In this document: piece after piece, positions 9,822-19,326 of the stretch | How positions within the stretch are numbered: the first letter of the stretch is position 1 | Layout: every line of letters starts with the position of its first letter | From: Chryseobacterium gwangjuense | GTDB lineage: Bacteria; Bacteroidota; Bacteroidia; Flavobacteriales; Weeksellaceae | Assembly (NCBI RefSeq): GCF_021311115.1 | Contig: NZ_JAJTNP010000007.1 | Span: 1-64,000, forward strand | Length of the DNA stretch: 64,000 nt | Reading direction: 5' to 3' | Notes under the pieces: model-generated | Told to the model about the DNA's origin: nothing | Seen by the model: the letters and a program-made list of their open reading frames with translations, nothing else | Databases searched by the model: none | Translations under genes and position numbers: made by a program

Positions 9822-12116
9822 TTATTTTTTATCTTTTTTCTCTCTTCTCTGTGCATCCAAAACTGCAACGGTAGCCAGGTTTACTATTTCATCTACGCTT
9901 GAACGCATCTGCAACACGTGAACCGGCTGTTTTAGTCCCATCAGGATTGGTCCGATTACTTGTGCTACTTTCATTCCTCTGATAATCTTATAAGATAGAT
10001 TTGCAGATTCTAGATTCGGGAAAATAAAAGTATTGGCAGGAGTCGTTTCCAGTTTTGAGAAAGGATAATCACTCAAATGATCTGCATTCATGGCAAAATC
10101 CGGTTGAATTTCTCCATCCACGATCATTTTAGGATATTTCTCATGAAGAATACTTACTGCTTTTGCTACTTTTTTAGAAGTATCGGAAATCGCCGCAAAG
10201 TTTTCAAATCCAAGCATAGCAATTCTCGGTTCGATAGCAAAAGATTTCACAGTAAATTCAGCCATTTTAGCAATATTTACCAGATCATCTGCTGTCGGGT
10301 TCTGATTGATAGAGGTATCTGCAAAGAAAATCGGTTTCTTTTCAGACAAAATCATCATCATTGCCGCTACTTTATCAACTCCTTTTTCTTTTTCAATAAT
10401 TTCTAAAACCGGTCTTAGTACCGAAGTATAATTTTTAGAGAAACCAATAATCAAACCATCTGTATCACCATGTTTCAACATCAACGGACCGAAATAGTCT
10501 CTCTGACGAACGAATCTTTTTGCTTTGTATTCGTTCATTCCTTTTCTCTGACGAAGTTTCCAAAGGGTTTCTCTGTACTTCTGTCTGTTTTCTTTCTGAT
10601 CGTCATCACTTGGATCGATAATCGGAACATCAAGATTGATTCCGAAACGCTCCATTTGTTCTTTGATGTACTGCTTATCTCCTAAAAGACTTGGGTATGC
10701 AATTCCTTCTTCATAAAGAATCTGAGCCGCCTTCAATACATTATATTCTTCAGCATTCCCTAAAGTAATTCTCTTTGGATTCGCTTTTGCACGGCTTTGC
10801 ATCATTCTTACCAATTTTTCATCTCTTCCCATTCTGTCAAGAAGATGATGCTCGTATTCTTCGAAATCAGTAATCGTTTTTCTTGCCACACCACTTTCAA
10901 TGGCTGCTTTTGCTACCGCACTTGATACTTTAGTAATTAATCTGTTATCAAACGGTTTTGGAATAAAATATTCTCTTCCAAATTGTAAGTTCTGAACATT
11001 ATAAGCCAAGATTACTGCTTCAGGAACAGGTTCTTTTGCCAGATTAGCAATTGCATGAACTGCAGCTAATTTCATTTCTTCATTAATTCCTTTTGCCTGA
11101 ACATCTAAAGCACCACGGAAAATGTAAGGGAAACCAAGAACGTTATTAACCTGATTAGGATAATCACTTCTACCTGTCGCCATGATCACATCTTTACGGG
11201 TTTCCAATGCTAAATCGTAAGCAATTTCCGGATCCGGATTTGCCAATGCGAAAACGATAGGATTTTCGTTCATGCTTAGCAACATTTCAGGAGTCATTAC
11301 GTTTCCTTTTGATAATCCTACAAAAACGTCAGAACCTTTTACGGCATCTTCTAAAGTTTCAATATCAGTATTGGCAATGAAATCCAATTTTTCAGGAGTA
11401 AGGTTTTCTCTTTTATGATTAATTACTCCTTTACTGTCGCACATCAAAACGTTTTCTCTTTTCAGTCCTAAAGAAATATACAGGTTGGTACAAGCAATTG
11501 CTGCTGCTCCCGCTCCGTTCACCACCATTTTTACTTCTTCAATCTTTTTGTTGGCAATTTGCAAAGAGTTAATTAATGCTGCCGCAGAAATAATCGCTGT
11601 TCCATGCTGATCATCGTGCATCAACGGAATATCCAGCTCTTCTTTTAATCTTTGTTCAATATAGAAAGCTTCAGGAGCTTTAATATCTTCCAGGTTGATC
11701 CCTCCAAAAGTAGGAGCAATCCCTTTTACAATTTGGATAAATTTATCAGGATCTTTTTCGTCGATTTCAATATCGAAAACGTTGATATCTGCAAAAATCT
11801 TGAATAGAAGTCCCTTCCCTTCCATTACCGGTTTTGAAGCTTCTGCTCCAATATCCCCTAAACCTAAAACTGCAGTACCATTAGAAATAACAGCTACAAG
11901 ATTTCCTTTTCCTGTATAATCGTATACAGTCTCCGGTTTTTCATGAATTTCCATACAAGGAACAGCAACTCCGGGCGAATACGCCAATGACAGATCTCTC
12001 TGTGAGGAGTGTGGTTTTGAAGGGATTACTTCAATTTTTCCTTTAGGTTCGATTTTATGATAGTCTAACGCGGCCTGGTTAAAGTTCTTCTCGTCGCGAT
12101 TATTTTTACTTGACAT
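9822..12116 (-). CDS. maeB: NADP-dependent malic enzyme with phosphotransacetylase-like domain
   Basis: It decarboxylates malate oxidatively to pyruvate and supplies NADPH. At 764 residues it is the long MaeB type: malic N-terminal domain (about 20-155, with [12 protein letters not shown] and the metal-binding DDQHGTA), NAD(P)-binding domain (about 165-400, [12 protein letters not shown]), then a C-terminal phosphate acetyl/butyryltransferase-like domain (about 430-750). In E. coli MaeB that domain is regulatory and senses acetyl-CoA. The sugar kinase gene ends 17 bases upstream, so both may share a transcript. The symbol follows the domain layout. Confidence 0.93.
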   Translation of the reverse strand: MSSKNNRDEKNFNQAALDYHKIEPKGKIEVIPSKPHSSQRDLSLAYSPGVAVPCMEIHEKPETVYDYTGKGNLVAVISNGTAVLGLGDIGAEASKPVMEGKGLLFKIFADINVFDIEIDEKDPDKFIQIVKGIAPTFGGINLEDIKAPEAFYIEQRLKEELDIPLMHDDQHGTAIISAAALINSLQIANKKIEEVKMVVNGAGAAAIACTNLYISLGLKRENVLMCDSKGVINHKRENLTPEKLDFIANTDIETLEDAVKGSDVFVGLSKGNVMTPEMLLSMNENPIVFALANPDPEIAYDLALETRKDVIMATGRSDYPNQVNNVLGFPYIFRGALDVQAKGINEEMKLAAVHAIANLAKEPVPEAVILAYNVQNLQFGREYFIPKPFDNRLITKVSSAVAKAAIESGVARKTITDFEEYEHHLLDRMGRDEKLVRMMQSRAKANPKRITLGNAEEYNVLKAAQILYEEGIAYPSLLGDKQYIKEQMERFGINLDVPIIDPSDDDQKENRQKYRETLWKLRQRKGMNEYKAKRFVRQRDYFGPLMLKHGDTDGLIIGFSKNYTSVLRPVLEIIEKEKGVDKVAAMMMILSEKKPIFFADTSINQNPTADDLVNIAKMAEFTVKSFAIEPRIAMLGFENFAAISDTSKKVAKAVSILHEKYPKMIVDGEIQPDFAMNADHLSDYPFSKLETTPANTFIFPNLESANLSYKIIRGMKVAQVIGPILMGLKQPVHVLQMRSSVDEIVNLATVAVLDAQRREKKDKK

Positions 12117-12133
12117 AGAATTTTATTTTTTAT

Positions 12134-12985
12134 TTATAGTATATATTTAATGTGGTAATCTACTAAACTCTCAATAGGTTTTTGTACGATTTGTCCCACA
12201 TTTAAATGAAGCTCTGCTGCTGCAGAACGTAAGATATTTTCATAGTAATAAGCTATAGAACCGATAAAGCTGATCTCAGCTTCTTTTGATTCTTCATAAG
12301 GCAGAACCTGATAATCAAAAAAACTCATCATTTCTTCGAAAATCATTTTCTGAAAGTAAGGATGATCTTTCCTTTCTACAACAAATTTATTAAAATTGGC
12401 TAAATATGCATTGGGTCTTGTTGTATGATACATATTTTTCAACGCCTCATCAATGGTTAAATCATATGTATTTTTAAACTCAAGATGTAAATCCTGAGGA
12501 AGTTTCTGCATAAAGAATCTTCGTACCAATTGTTTTCCAATAGCACTTCCACTGCCTTCGTCTCCCATCAAATAGCCTAAAGAAGGAAGTTTTATTTTTA
12601 TATTTTCTCCGTCGAAATAACAAGAATTTGAGCCTGTACCTAAAATACAGACAATAGTCGGTTTGCCATTATACGCAGCATAAGCAGCAGCGGTAAGATC
12701 TTCTTTTACGATAACTTCTGCATTGGTAAAGACTTTTCCTACTTCTTCTTCTATGATTTCGCAATTCTGTTTCACACCACAACCTGAACCATAGAAATAA
12801 ATCTTGGTGATTGAGTTTTTAACCGATGTCAGGCTTTTATTATTTTCAATTTCGGGTACGATAAGCTCTTTGCTGATAAAATTGGGATTAAAACCAATGG
12901 TTTCGGTCTTTAAGAAAACGTTTTTGAAGTCATCCAGGATTACCCAATCGGATTTGGTAGAACCACTATCAACAATAGCAACCAT
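12134..12985 (-). CDS. BadF/BadG-type ATPase, probable N-acetylglucosamine kinase
   Basis: A 283-residue ASKHA-fold kinase of the BadF/BadG/BcrA/BcrD family, whose Bacteroidota members are usually taken as N-acetylglucosamine kinases. It shows the phosphate-1 motif VDSGSTKSDW at 5-14, ED at 95-96, and the phosphate-2 motif CILGTGSN at 113-120. No Fe-S cysteines of the activator branch are present, which favours a sugar kinase. A FucP-type sugar transporter lies nearby on the other strand (14802). The exact sugar cannot be told from sequence. Confidence 0.75.
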   Translation of the reverse strand: MVAIVDSGSTKSDWVILDDFKNVFLKTETIGFNPNFISKELIVPEIENNKSLTSVKNSITKIYFYGSGCGVKQNCEIIEEEVGKVFTNAEVIVKEDLTAAAYAAYNGKPTIVCILGTGSNSCYFDGENIKIKLPSLGYLMGDEGSGSAIGKQLVRRFFMQKLPQDLHLEFKNTYDLTIDEALKNMYHTTRPNAYLANFNKFVVERKDHPYFQKMIFEEMMSFFDYQVLPYEESKEAEISFIGSIAYYYENILRSAAAELHLNVGQIVQKPIESLVDYHIKYIL

Positions 12986-13070
12986 ATATTACATTTTAGT
13001 TTAAGGGTGCTAAATTATGAATTTATCTTTAAACAGTCTTACAAACGAGACAGAAGCTTATTAAAAATCA

Positions 13071-13334
13071 TTACTGTTTTATATCAGTTTTTTTCTCATT
13101 AAAATGCAATAACCAATCTTCAATTTCGTCTTCCAAATAAGACGTCTGTAATATCATCGCATTAATAAAATCATCAGGAACGGGTTCTCCGTTAGAATTC
13201 TCAAGATTCCATAACTCATCAGACATATTTTCGTACTCGGTATACACTCTTTTGAAGCGAGAGTTCTCTCTCTCGAGAGCCTCAATATTTTTCTGTTGAA
13301 GCTGGAATTTTCTGTATTTGTTTTGACCTTTCAT
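13071..13334 (-). CDS. small coiled-coil protein, unknown
   Basis: An 87-residue charged protein without signal peptide or membrane segment. Residues about 8-45 are rich in Lys, Glu and Gln with heptad-like spacing, suggesting a coiled coil, and the C-terminal half holds acidic helices (LEDEIEDWLLHF). I do not recognise a named family. It stands alone, divergent from the gtrA-like gene. Confidence 0.6.
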   Translation of the reverse strand: MKGQNKYRKFQLQQKNIEALERENSRFKRVYTEYENMSDELWNLENSNGEPVPDDFINAMILQTSYLEDEIEDWLLHFNEKKTDIKQ

Positions 13335-13517
13335 ACAAATATTATTAAAATTTTTGACAAAAAAAGTTGATAAAATGCGATCAAACCCGCATTACAAGAT
13401 AGAAAAGACTTTCAACACAAACTATTGAAAATGAATTTAGTATCAGGTTATTTTTACATGGTTCTGAATATTAAAATTAAAAATATTTTTGATTCAAAAA
13501 AAATATTTAACAACTTT

Positions 13518-13548
13518 TTTTACTGTTTAACATATAGTTATAAATTTG
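13518..13548 (+). promoter_or_regulatory. promoter of the gtrA-like gene
   Basis: TAAATTTG at 13541-13548 is a perfect -7 element. A T-rich stretch (13515-13520) stands at the -33 distance but lacks the G. The predicted start near 13556 falls just before ATG 13566, which is why the longer reading frame opening at 13425 is not accepted as the coding start. Confidence 0.5.
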
Positions 13549-13565
13549 CAGTTCAGAATAACCGA

Positions 13566-14024
13566 ATGAGAGAATTACTCCTACGCCAAAAACAAATTTT
13601 ATTCTTCATCATAGCTGGAGGACTAAGCGCTATTGTAGAAATTGGAAGTTTTAAGATTTTCAACACCCATCTTCCCAACATATTTCCTCAGGAAACCAAC
13701 TTTCATGGCATCCATTATCCTTTAAGTAATATTTTTTCTACCAGCTGTGGTATCATCACCAATTATTTTCTGAGCATCTGGTTCGTTTTTGAAAGGGGAA
13801 AACATTCCAAAAATAAAGAGTTTGCATATTTCATGGTCGTATCCTTTCTCTCGACCTTATTAAGTCTTAGTTTTTTTCAATTATTTTACAGTTTCATCTT
13901 CAAAGATAATATCAGTTTAATTTTCTATACTTTAAGTCCGGAAATGATTAGTAAAATTGCTGCAATTTTATTAGTTTCGATACTTAATTACTCAATAAAG
14001 AAAAAAGTAATTTTTAATGGATAA
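13566..14024 (+). CDS. GtrA family membrane protein
   Basis: A 152-residue protein with four hydrophobic segments: FFIIAGGLSAIVEIGSF near the N terminus, a segment around TSCGIITNYFLS, one around FMVVSFLSTLLSL, and a C-terminal one ending in ILNYSIKKKVIF. This is the GtrA pattern, small flippase-like proteins tied to polyprenyl-phosphate sugars and teichoic or O-antigen glycosylation. The upstream frame is open to 13425, but a -7 promoter element sits at 13541, so I start at ATG 13566. The acyltransferase gene follows after 3 bases. Confidence 0.8.
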   Translation: MRELLLRQKQILFFIIAGGLSAIVEIGSFKIFNTHLPNIFPQETNFHGIHYPLSNIFSTSCGIITNYFLSIWFVFERGKHSKNKEFAYFMVVSFLSTLLSLSFFQLFYSFIFKDNISLIFYTLSPEMISKIAAILLVSILNYSIKKKVIFNG

Positions 14025-14027
14025 CTT

Positions 14028-14753
14028 GTGGGAAAGATTTTAAATTATCTCTGGAGATTTTGGCTTTTGCTATTGGCATTTTTTTTAACAATATCTTTCG
14101 GGATTCCTGTTTTTATTTTATCCTTTAGCAAAAAACATTATAAATATGCGTATAAGTTTATCCGAGTTTGGAGCTACGGAATGTTCTACGGAATGGGATT
14201 GAGACATGAGGTCACCAAACTCTCCAACCAACAGCTTGAAAAAGGAAAGCAGTATGTGATTATCTCTAATCATACTTCCATTATGGATATTATGCTTACC
14301 TGCATTCTGTTTCCACATCATCCTATTTGTTTTGTCGGAAAAAAAGAACTGGTGAAAATTCCTATTTTCGGAACCATCTATAAAAGAATCTGTGTAATGG
14401 TAGACAGAAGCAGCGCAAGAAGCCGCGCAGACGTTTACCGAAGATGTGCCGAAAAAATGGAGGAAGGCTGTAGCATCGTGATTTTTCCTGAAGGTGGAGT
14501 TCCTGATGATACTTCTATTATTTTAGATGAATTCAAGGACGGAGCATTTACTTTGTCTTCCAAACATAATTCGCCTATTGTGGTCCATACCTTCGTCGGT
14601 TTAAAAGAAATTTTTCCGTTCGAGAATTCAAAAGGCCATCCCGGCAAGGTAAAGGTTTTTTACAATGGGATTTTAGCTTCTTCAGATTCTCCAAAAGACT
14701 TAAAATTGTCTTCTTTTGAGACAATAAAAAAAACTTTAGTTAAATACTCTTAA
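14028..14753 (+). CDS. 1-acyl-sn-glycerol-3-phosphate acyltransferase family protein
   Basis: A PlsC-family enzyme of 241 residues, expected to acylate lysophosphatidate or a similar acceptor at the inner membrane. It has an N-terminal hydrophobic helix (10-32), the catalytic NHTSIMD motif at 81-87 (H82, D87), and FPEGG at 153-157. The start is GTG at 14028, 3 bases after the gtrA-like stop, with no ATG before residue 50, so translation is probably coupled. Substrate specificity is not visible; some flavobacterial relatives acylate ornithine or other lipids. Confidence 0.88.
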   Translation: MGKILNYLWRFWLLLLAFFLTISFGIPVFILSFSKKHYKYAYKFIRVWSYGMFYGMGLRHEVTKLSNQQLEKGKQYVIISNHTSIMDIMLTCILFPHHPICFVGKKELVKIPIFGTIYKRICVMVDRSSARSRADVYRRCAEKMEEGCSIVIFPEGGVPDDTSIILDEFKDGAFTLSSKHNSPIVVHTFVGLKEIFPFENSKGHPGKVKVFYNGILASSDSPKDLKLSSFETIKKTLVKYS

Positions 14754-14767
14754 TCAAAGAAATAATC

Positions 14768-14775
14768 TATATTTG
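14768..14775 (+). promoter_or_regulatory. -7 element before the sugar transporter gene
   Basis: TATATTTG fits TAnnTTTG and ends 26 bases before the ATG at 14802. No good -33 TTTG is found at the right distance, so this is a partial promoter match. Confidence 0.35.
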
Positions 14776-14801
14776 TTATTGCGAATTTTTTATTAACAAA
14801 T

Positions 14802-16247
14802 ATGTCGAATTATTCTAAACAAACTAACTGGGGACAGTTCATTCCATTAGTTACAGTATTTTTTTTCTGGGGTTTTGTTGCAGCCAGTAATGATATCCTA
14901 ATCCCGGTTTTCAAAAAAGCATTTAATTTAACGCAAACCGAAAGTATGCTCGTACAAATCTGTTTTTACGTAGCATATACGGTAGGTTCATTAATTTATA
15001 TGTTTATTTCGAAAGGGCTAAAACAAGATTTAATCAATAAAATAGGTTATAAAAACGGATTAATTTCCGGACTATTGATTTCAGCTGCGGGAACATTATT
15101 ATTTTACCCTGCTGCCAACATGGGATCTTTCCCTTTAATGATTTCCGGATTATTTATTGTAGGTTTAGGATTTTCCTTACAGCAAATCGTTGCCAATCCT
15201 CTTGCTATTGAAGTAGGTCCTGTAGAAACAGGCTCTCAAAGATTAACGATGGCAGGTGGAATTAACAATTTGGGAACAACAATCGGACCGCTGATTGTTT
15301 CTTTTGCCATTTTTGGTTCTGCTACAGCTGCAAGTTCTGAGATCAGTATAGAAAGTGTAAAAATTCCTTATCTTATTTTAGGCGCCGCATTTGTTTTGGT
15401 AGCTATTATGTTAAAGTTTTCATCACTTCCTACGGTTACTCCCACCAATACTGAAAACACTGACGATTCTACATCGGGAGAACACAAAAAATCAGCGTTA
15501 CAATATCCTCAACTTATTATGGGGATGATTGCCATCTTTGTTTATGTAGGAGTAGAAGTATCTACCGCAAGTAATTTACCTGCATATATGGAAAAAAGCC
15601 TGAACTTTGAAACTAAAGATGTAGCCCCTTATATTTCTCTTTACTGGGCTTCTATGATGATTGGACGTTGGACAGGAGCTGTTGATGCTTTTGATTTTAG
15701 TGCAGGATTCAAAAAGATATTAAGATTTTTAGCACCATATTTAGCTTTTGGGGTATTCTTATTAGTGAATGCCATTGCAAAACATGATCTAACTCCTTTT
15801 TATGTATATGGTTTAATTATTATCGTAATGATTATCTGTGATATCATGAGTAAAGGAAATCCGGCAAGAATGCTGCTTATTTTCTCTACTGCAGGAATCT
15901 TAGCCCTACTTACCGGAATGTTTACGAACGGAATGGTTTCTGTATATGCATTCACAAGTGTAGGTTTATTCTGTTCTACATTATGGCCTTGTATTTTTGC
16001 TCTTGCTATCAATGGTCTTGGAAAACACACCAACCAAGGTTCCGGTTTATTGATCATGATGATTATGGGAGGAGGAATTGTAAGTCTTATCCAGGGATAT
16101 ATTGCAGATTTAACAACAATACATACTAGTTATATCGTAGGAGTTATTTGTTTTGCTTATTTAGCTTTCTACGCGATCCGAGTAACCGGTATTTTAAAAT
16201 CTCAAGGGATAGATCTTGACAAACTCACAAAAGGAAGTGGTCATTAA
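14802..16247 (+). CDS. sugar MFS transporter, FucP/GluP type
   Basis: A 481-residue major facilitator with about twelve hydrophobic segments. The block NPLAIEVGPVETGSQRLTMA followed by GGINNLGTTIGP, and the early FFFWGFVAASNDILIP, are characteristic of the fucose/glucose/galactose:proton symporters. It probably imports a hexose or amino sugar. A BadF-type kinase gene is 1.8 kb away on the opposite strand and may use the imported sugar, but the two are not in one operon. The 3' end overlaps the proposed start of the next gene. Confidence 0.87.
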   Translation: MSNYSKQTNWGQFIPLVTVFFFWGFVAASNDILIPVFKKAFNLTQTESMLVQICFYVAYTVGSLIYMFISKGLKQDLINKIGYKNGLISGLLISAAGTLLFYPAANMGSFPLMISGLFIVGLGFSLQQIVANPLAIEVGPVETGSQRLTMAGGINNLGTTIGPLIVSFAIFGSATAASSEISIESVKIPYLILGAAFVLVAIMLKFSSLPTVTPTNTENTDDSTSGEHKKSALQYPQLIMGMIAIFVYVGVEVSTASNLPAYMEKSLNFETKDVAPYISLYWASMMIGRWTGAVDAFDFSAGFKKILRFLAPYLAFGVFLLVNAIAKHDLTPFYVYGLIIIVMIICDIMSKGNPARMLLIFSTAGILALLTGMFTNGMVSVYAFTSVGLFCSTLWPCIFALAINGLGKHTNQGSGLLIMMIMGGGIVSLIQGYIADLTTIHTSYIVGVICFAYLAFYAIRVTGILKSQGIDLDKLTKGSGH

Positions 16248-17295
16248 TAATAGAAAAATATATACGAAGAAAAGATGTTGGGCGGGTTTATTACTTGCCC
16301 AATTTCTTTTATTTTTTGTTTTCTCGAAATCAGAATTTATGGTTTCTTTTTTTGAAAGCTTTTTTGAAATCCAGAAAAAAATTCATCAGCTTCTTTTTTC
16401 ATGGATCCCTTTTTCTCTGGGCGATATTTTATATGTATTCTTAGGCATCTTTATTTTATATTCTTTTATTCAGCTTTTTAAAAAGAGAGAAAGAAACAAA
16501 TCCATGGTAAGGTTTCTTTTCATCATTAATACCATTTACTTCTGTTATCAAATATTCTGGGGAATGTTATATTTCCAAACACCGATTCTCCAAAAATTAT
16601 CAAGCCAAAAGGAGCCTGAAATCAACAAAGCAAAAACATTGGCTCTGAAATATCTTGAAAAGTGCAAAGCCAGCCGAAAAATGGTAAAAGAAGACCGAAA
16701 CGGAGTCTTCATCATTTCTGATCTCAATGCTGTTCAAGTGGAAATCCTATGCAGACAGAAAGCAATTCCTCGATTCATTACAACTAAAGAAGCTCCGGAA
16801 TTCAATTCTTTTAAACCCAGCCTTTTTAAAAACATAATGAGTTTTACGGGAATTCTCGGATATTACAATCCATTCACCGCAGAAGCACAGTATAATTCTC
16901 AGCTCCCCTCTACTTCAATCCCTTTTACAATGGCTCATGAAAGTTCTCATCAATTAGGTTTTGCCAGGGAACAGGAGGCTAATTTTATCGGCTATCTGAT
17001 CGGCAGTACATCATCAAACACAGAATTACGCTACAGCACCGAATACTTCACTTTAAGAAGCCTTTTGAGGTTTATTATAGAAAGTGATCCCGAATTCGTA
17101 GAATCGGTTCAAAACAGCTATTCTGAAGGAATGAAAAGAGACAGAGCATTTGAAAAAGCTTTCATTCTTGAACATCAAAGCTGGCTGGATGATTTTTTTG
17201 GATTTACCAATAATTTATTTCTTAAAAGCAATCAGCAGGAAGGTTCCGTTACCTATTCTTACTTTATCGATTTACTTTTGAATTACGAAAAATAA
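16216..17295 (+). CDS. DUF3810 family membrane zinc-peptidase-like protein
   Basis: A protein of about 359 residues with two or three N-terminal membrane segments (about 21-37, 65-88, 98-121) and an extracytoplasmic C-terminal domain. HESSH at 241-245 with E252/E254 in REQEANF forms a plausible HExxH zinc site. The family is DUF3810, common in Bacteroidota and uncharacterised. The start is uncertain: TTG 16216 lies inside the transporter gene and GTG 16237 follows an AAGGA. Translational coupling to the transporter is likely. Confidence 0.75.
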   Translation: MTNSQKEVVINNRKIYTKKRCWAGLLLAQFLLFFVFSKSEFMVSFFESFFEIQKKIHQLLFSWIPFSLGDILYVFLGIFILYSFIQLFKKRERNKSMVRFLFIINTIYFCYQIFWGMLYFQTPILQKLSSQKEPEINKAKTLALKYLEKCKASRKMVKEDRNGVFIISDLNAVQVEILCRQKAIPRFITTKEAPEFNSFKPSLFKNIMSFTGILGYYNPFTAEAQYNSQLPSTSIPFTMAHESSHQLGFAREQEANFIGYLIGSTSSNTELRYSTEYFTLRSLLRFIIESDPEFVESVQNSYSEGMKRDRAFEKAFILEHQSWLDDFFGFTNNLFLKSNQQEGSVTYSYFIDLLLNYEK

Positions 17296-17304
17296 CATAC
17301 ATAA

Positions 17305-17393
17305 AAAAAAGAATCGTATCAGGCGATACGATTCTAAAAACACAAATGATGAAAAAAAATTTATTACCTTGACTTGTTCCCTCATTCAAGGCG
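17305..17393 (-). ncRNA. candidate small structured RNA with own terminator
   Basis: Read on the minus strand, TATTTTTA at 17404-17397 (close to TAnnTTTG, with a T run about 19 bases upstream) is followed by a hairpin GCCTTGA-N13-TCAAGG (17392-17367). Then come a single-stranded AU-rich linker and a perfect 11-bp stem (17335-17325 with 17320-17310) ending in eight U. The predicted transcript is about 85-90 nt. No gene on the minus strand explains the terminator. A short reading frame starting at the ATG in the first loop runs through the terminator stem, which argues against a peptide. This is a prediction from structure only. Confidence 0.45.
17310..17335 (-). terminator. strong intrinsic terminator
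   Basis: Eleven-base perfect stem (AGAATCGTATC with GATACGATTCT) around a 4-base loop. Eight T follow on the minus strand, and on the plus strand no T run follows. It therefore acts on leftward transcription and closes the candidate small RNA, although as a hairpin it could also slow rightward transcription from the DUF3810 gene. Confidence 0.75.
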
Positions 17394-17405
17394 TTGTAAA
17401 AATAC

Positions 17406-17723
17406 AACAATATTTATAAATAAAAAATTTATTTCTTCCTTTTATCAAGTTTTATGAAAACTTTAAGATTTGTTGAATTTATTTTAAGAATTTTTTAGAA
17501 TTTCAAATAATTCACTATAAAGATACTTATTTATCTTGCCAAAATCATAACATTTTTCCTTCTAATAACATTTTTTTTCCGAAAGAAATTATAGATCTAT
17601 TTTATTTATAAATTTTATAATAGCTAGATTCCAATTAAAGATAAATACATTCAAAACATCAAACAAGAATCTATAAAATCAAATTCTCCAGAGTTTATAA
17701 AAAATTGAGTATTCCTAAAATAA
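17406..17723. other. AT-rich gene-free spacer
   Basis: Between the candidate RNA and the tRNA terminator I see only very AT-rich sequence without a convincing reading frame, repeat or promoter. Confidence 0.5.
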
Positions 17724-17753
17724 AAAATCGCAACTATTTCTAGTTGCGATTTT
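17724..17753 (-). terminator. terminator of the tRNA-Met pair
   Basis: Thirteen-base perfect stem (17724-17736 with 17741-17753) around TTTC, followed on the minus strand by T-rich sequence. It sits 3 bases after the 3' end of tRNA-fMet. Confidence 0.8.
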
Positions 17754-17755
17754 AG

Positions 17756-17828
<73 letters not shown>

Positions 17829-17863
17829 GTATATTTTTAAGCACCTACCGAAGGTACAATTTG

Positions 17864-17937
17864 TAGCGAAGACGGGAATTGAACCCGTGACCTCAGGGTT
17901 ATGAATCCTGCGCTCTAACCAACTGAGCTACCTCGCC
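17864..17937 (-). tRNA. tRNA-Met (CAT), elongator
   Basis: A 74-nt cloverleaf beginning GGCGAGG and ending CTTCGCTA, with anticodon CAT in the loop TTCATAA. The standard D loop AGCTCAGTTGGTTAGAGC and T loop TTCAATT are present. Its acceptor stem lacks the initiator mismatch. The sequence resembles elongator tRNA-Met of flavobacteria rather than tRNA-Ile(CAT), but the latter needs a lysidine test to exclude. CCA is not encoded. Confidence 0.9.
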
Positions 17938-17949
17938 TTTTTCGTGGTG

Positions 17950-17980
17950 CAAATATATAAATTATTTCTTTCCCTCCAAA
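17950..17980 (-). promoter_or_regulatory. promoter of the tRNA-Met pair
   Basis: On the minus strand TTTG at 17980-17977, 19 bases, TATATTTG at 17957-17950. It is a full-consensus promoter with a start near 17942, five bases before the tRNA. The -33 element directly abuts the stop of the TlpA-like gene. Confidence 0.75.
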
Positions 17981-17981
17981 A

Positions 17982-19265
17982 TTATTTTGCATTAAAATAT
18001 TCTAAAACATCTCCCACGTGCTCTGGCTTACTGATAATCTTATTGTTAGCATCTAAAATAAAATACGTCGGTGTAGCATGTACATTGTACGTTTCCGAGT
18101 ACGAACTGTTCCATCCTCTCAATTCCGAATCATTAATCCAAGGAAATGCTGCAATTTTACTTGTATATGAGCTTTTATCAGTATCCAAAGACAATCCTAT
18201 AATCTGAACCTTTTTAGTTTGTAATTCTTTGTATTTTGCCAGCAGCTGCGGAAGTTCAGTTTCACAGTGTGAACAAGTAGACGACCAGAAAACAATAACC
18301 TTTTTATCTGCTTTTACATCATGAATAGACTTTGCATCTGTATTAACAACAGACTGAAACTTATAGTTAGGGAAAACCGCTCCTAATTCTACATTGGCAT
18401 TAGACTTTAAGGTAGATGCCAAACGATCGGTAATGGTACATTTAAGGTTCTTTGCAAGCCCTAAATACTTATTTTTATACTCTGCCATATCATAGACATC
18501 AAAAATATCAATAAGCTCTGACAATACAGTTTGTCCGCGGGGAGTTTCTACCTTTAAACGATCTAATAATTTATCTACAGAAGCTGCAACATTAGTATTT
18601 CCGCCATTGTTCAAATAAGCCACCAATAATGGTCTCAGCAAAGAAGAAGTTTCCAGCATATCATTTGACTTATCAATAAAGTTAATGATATCATCCTGAG
18701 AAAGCTTTTTGGTATTTTCAGCAGATAAATATTTGTTATAATTCGAATTATAATAATTTACAAAAGGAAATTTAGAAGCGTCCGAAACATCATTTCCAGA
18801 CAGCCTACCTATTTCCGCTTTTAAAGCTTTTCCAAACTCCGTATTGTCTTTATAATATTCTTTTATTTGTGAGAGTGCAGGAAGTATTACTTCTTTCTTT
18901 TGAGATGATTCCTGAATACTGCTCATTAAAGCATTGGCTTCATCAAGATAAATGATATCTTTTACTTTACTGCCATCTGCATCAAGCTTGATATTCACAT
19001 TCTTGTTCTCCGAAATAAAAGTAACCGTATTATTCGTAGTAGGAAAATACGCCTTCATCATCCCGGAATAAGCTTTGGGATACTTGAATGTCCATACATT
19101 ATTCTTTTTCTGTTCTTTGGTGACAATTATATCTTTAGATCCATTAAGTGTATATAAAATAGCATCTTGCTCTTTGAATCCTTCCGGTCCTTGAATCGTG
19201 ATTGAAAACTGAGCGTGGATAGACAACCCTGCCATCATCCCAGACAATAAAAGTATCTTTTTCAT
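17982..19265 (-). CDS. TlpA-like thioredoxin-domain protein, exported
   Basis: A 427-residue periplasmic protein with signal peptide (MKKILLLSGMMAGLSIHAQ). The N-terminal part (about 20-110) looks like the beta-rich DUF4369-type domain often joined to thioredoxins in Bacteroidota, the middle is helical, and the C-terminal thioredoxin/TlpA domain (about 290-427) has the active site C331-S-H-C334 and the cis-proline ATPTYF near 399. It probably acts in disulfide exchange on exported proteins. It is the last gene of a three-gene run behind the T9SS cargo gene, which may be its client, though that is inference. Confidence 0.85.
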   Translation of the reverse strand: MKKILLLSGMMAGLSIHAQFSITIQGPEGFKEQDAILYTLNGSKDIIVTKEQKKNNVWTFKYPKAYSGMMKAYFPTTNNTVTFISENKNVNIKLDADGSKVKDIIYLDEANALMSSIQESSQKKEVILPALSQIKEYYKDNTEFGKALKAEIGRLSGNDVSDASKFPFVNYYNSNYNKYLSAENTKKLSQDDIINFIDKSNDMLETSSLLRPLLVAYLNNGGNTNVAASVDKLLDRLKVETPRGQTVLSELIDIFDVYDMAEYKNKYLGLAKNLKCTITDRLASTLKSNANVELGAVFPNYKFQSVVNTDAKSIHDVKADKKVIVFWSSTCSHCETELPQLLAKYKELQTKKVQIIGLSLDTDKSSYTSKIAAFPWINDSELRGWNSSYSETYNVHATPTYFILDANNKIISKPEHVGDVLEYFNAK

Positions 19266-19279
19266 ATCGTAAAAATAAA

Positions 19280-19306
19280 AAAACTCCCCGACTAATCAGA
19301 GAGTTT
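19280..19306 (-). terminator. possible terminator after the small membrane protein gene
   Basis: Imperfect stem AAACTCyyCGA with TCrGAGAGTTT (19281-19306), followed by T residues on the minus strand. It lies between orf73 and the TlpA-like gene and may only partly separate them. Confidence 0.5.
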
Positions 19307-19326
19307 ACTATTATTTTAATAAAATT

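Noticed and set aside
13425..13565. 47-codon N-terminal extension of the GtrA-like protein
   Set aside because: A -7 promoter element at 13541 lies inside it, and GtrA proteins begin near the chosen Met.
17336..17393. Leader peptide starting at the ATG in the first hairpin loop
   Set aside because: The frame runs through the terminator stem and beyond it without a stop, so RNA structure explains the sequence better.
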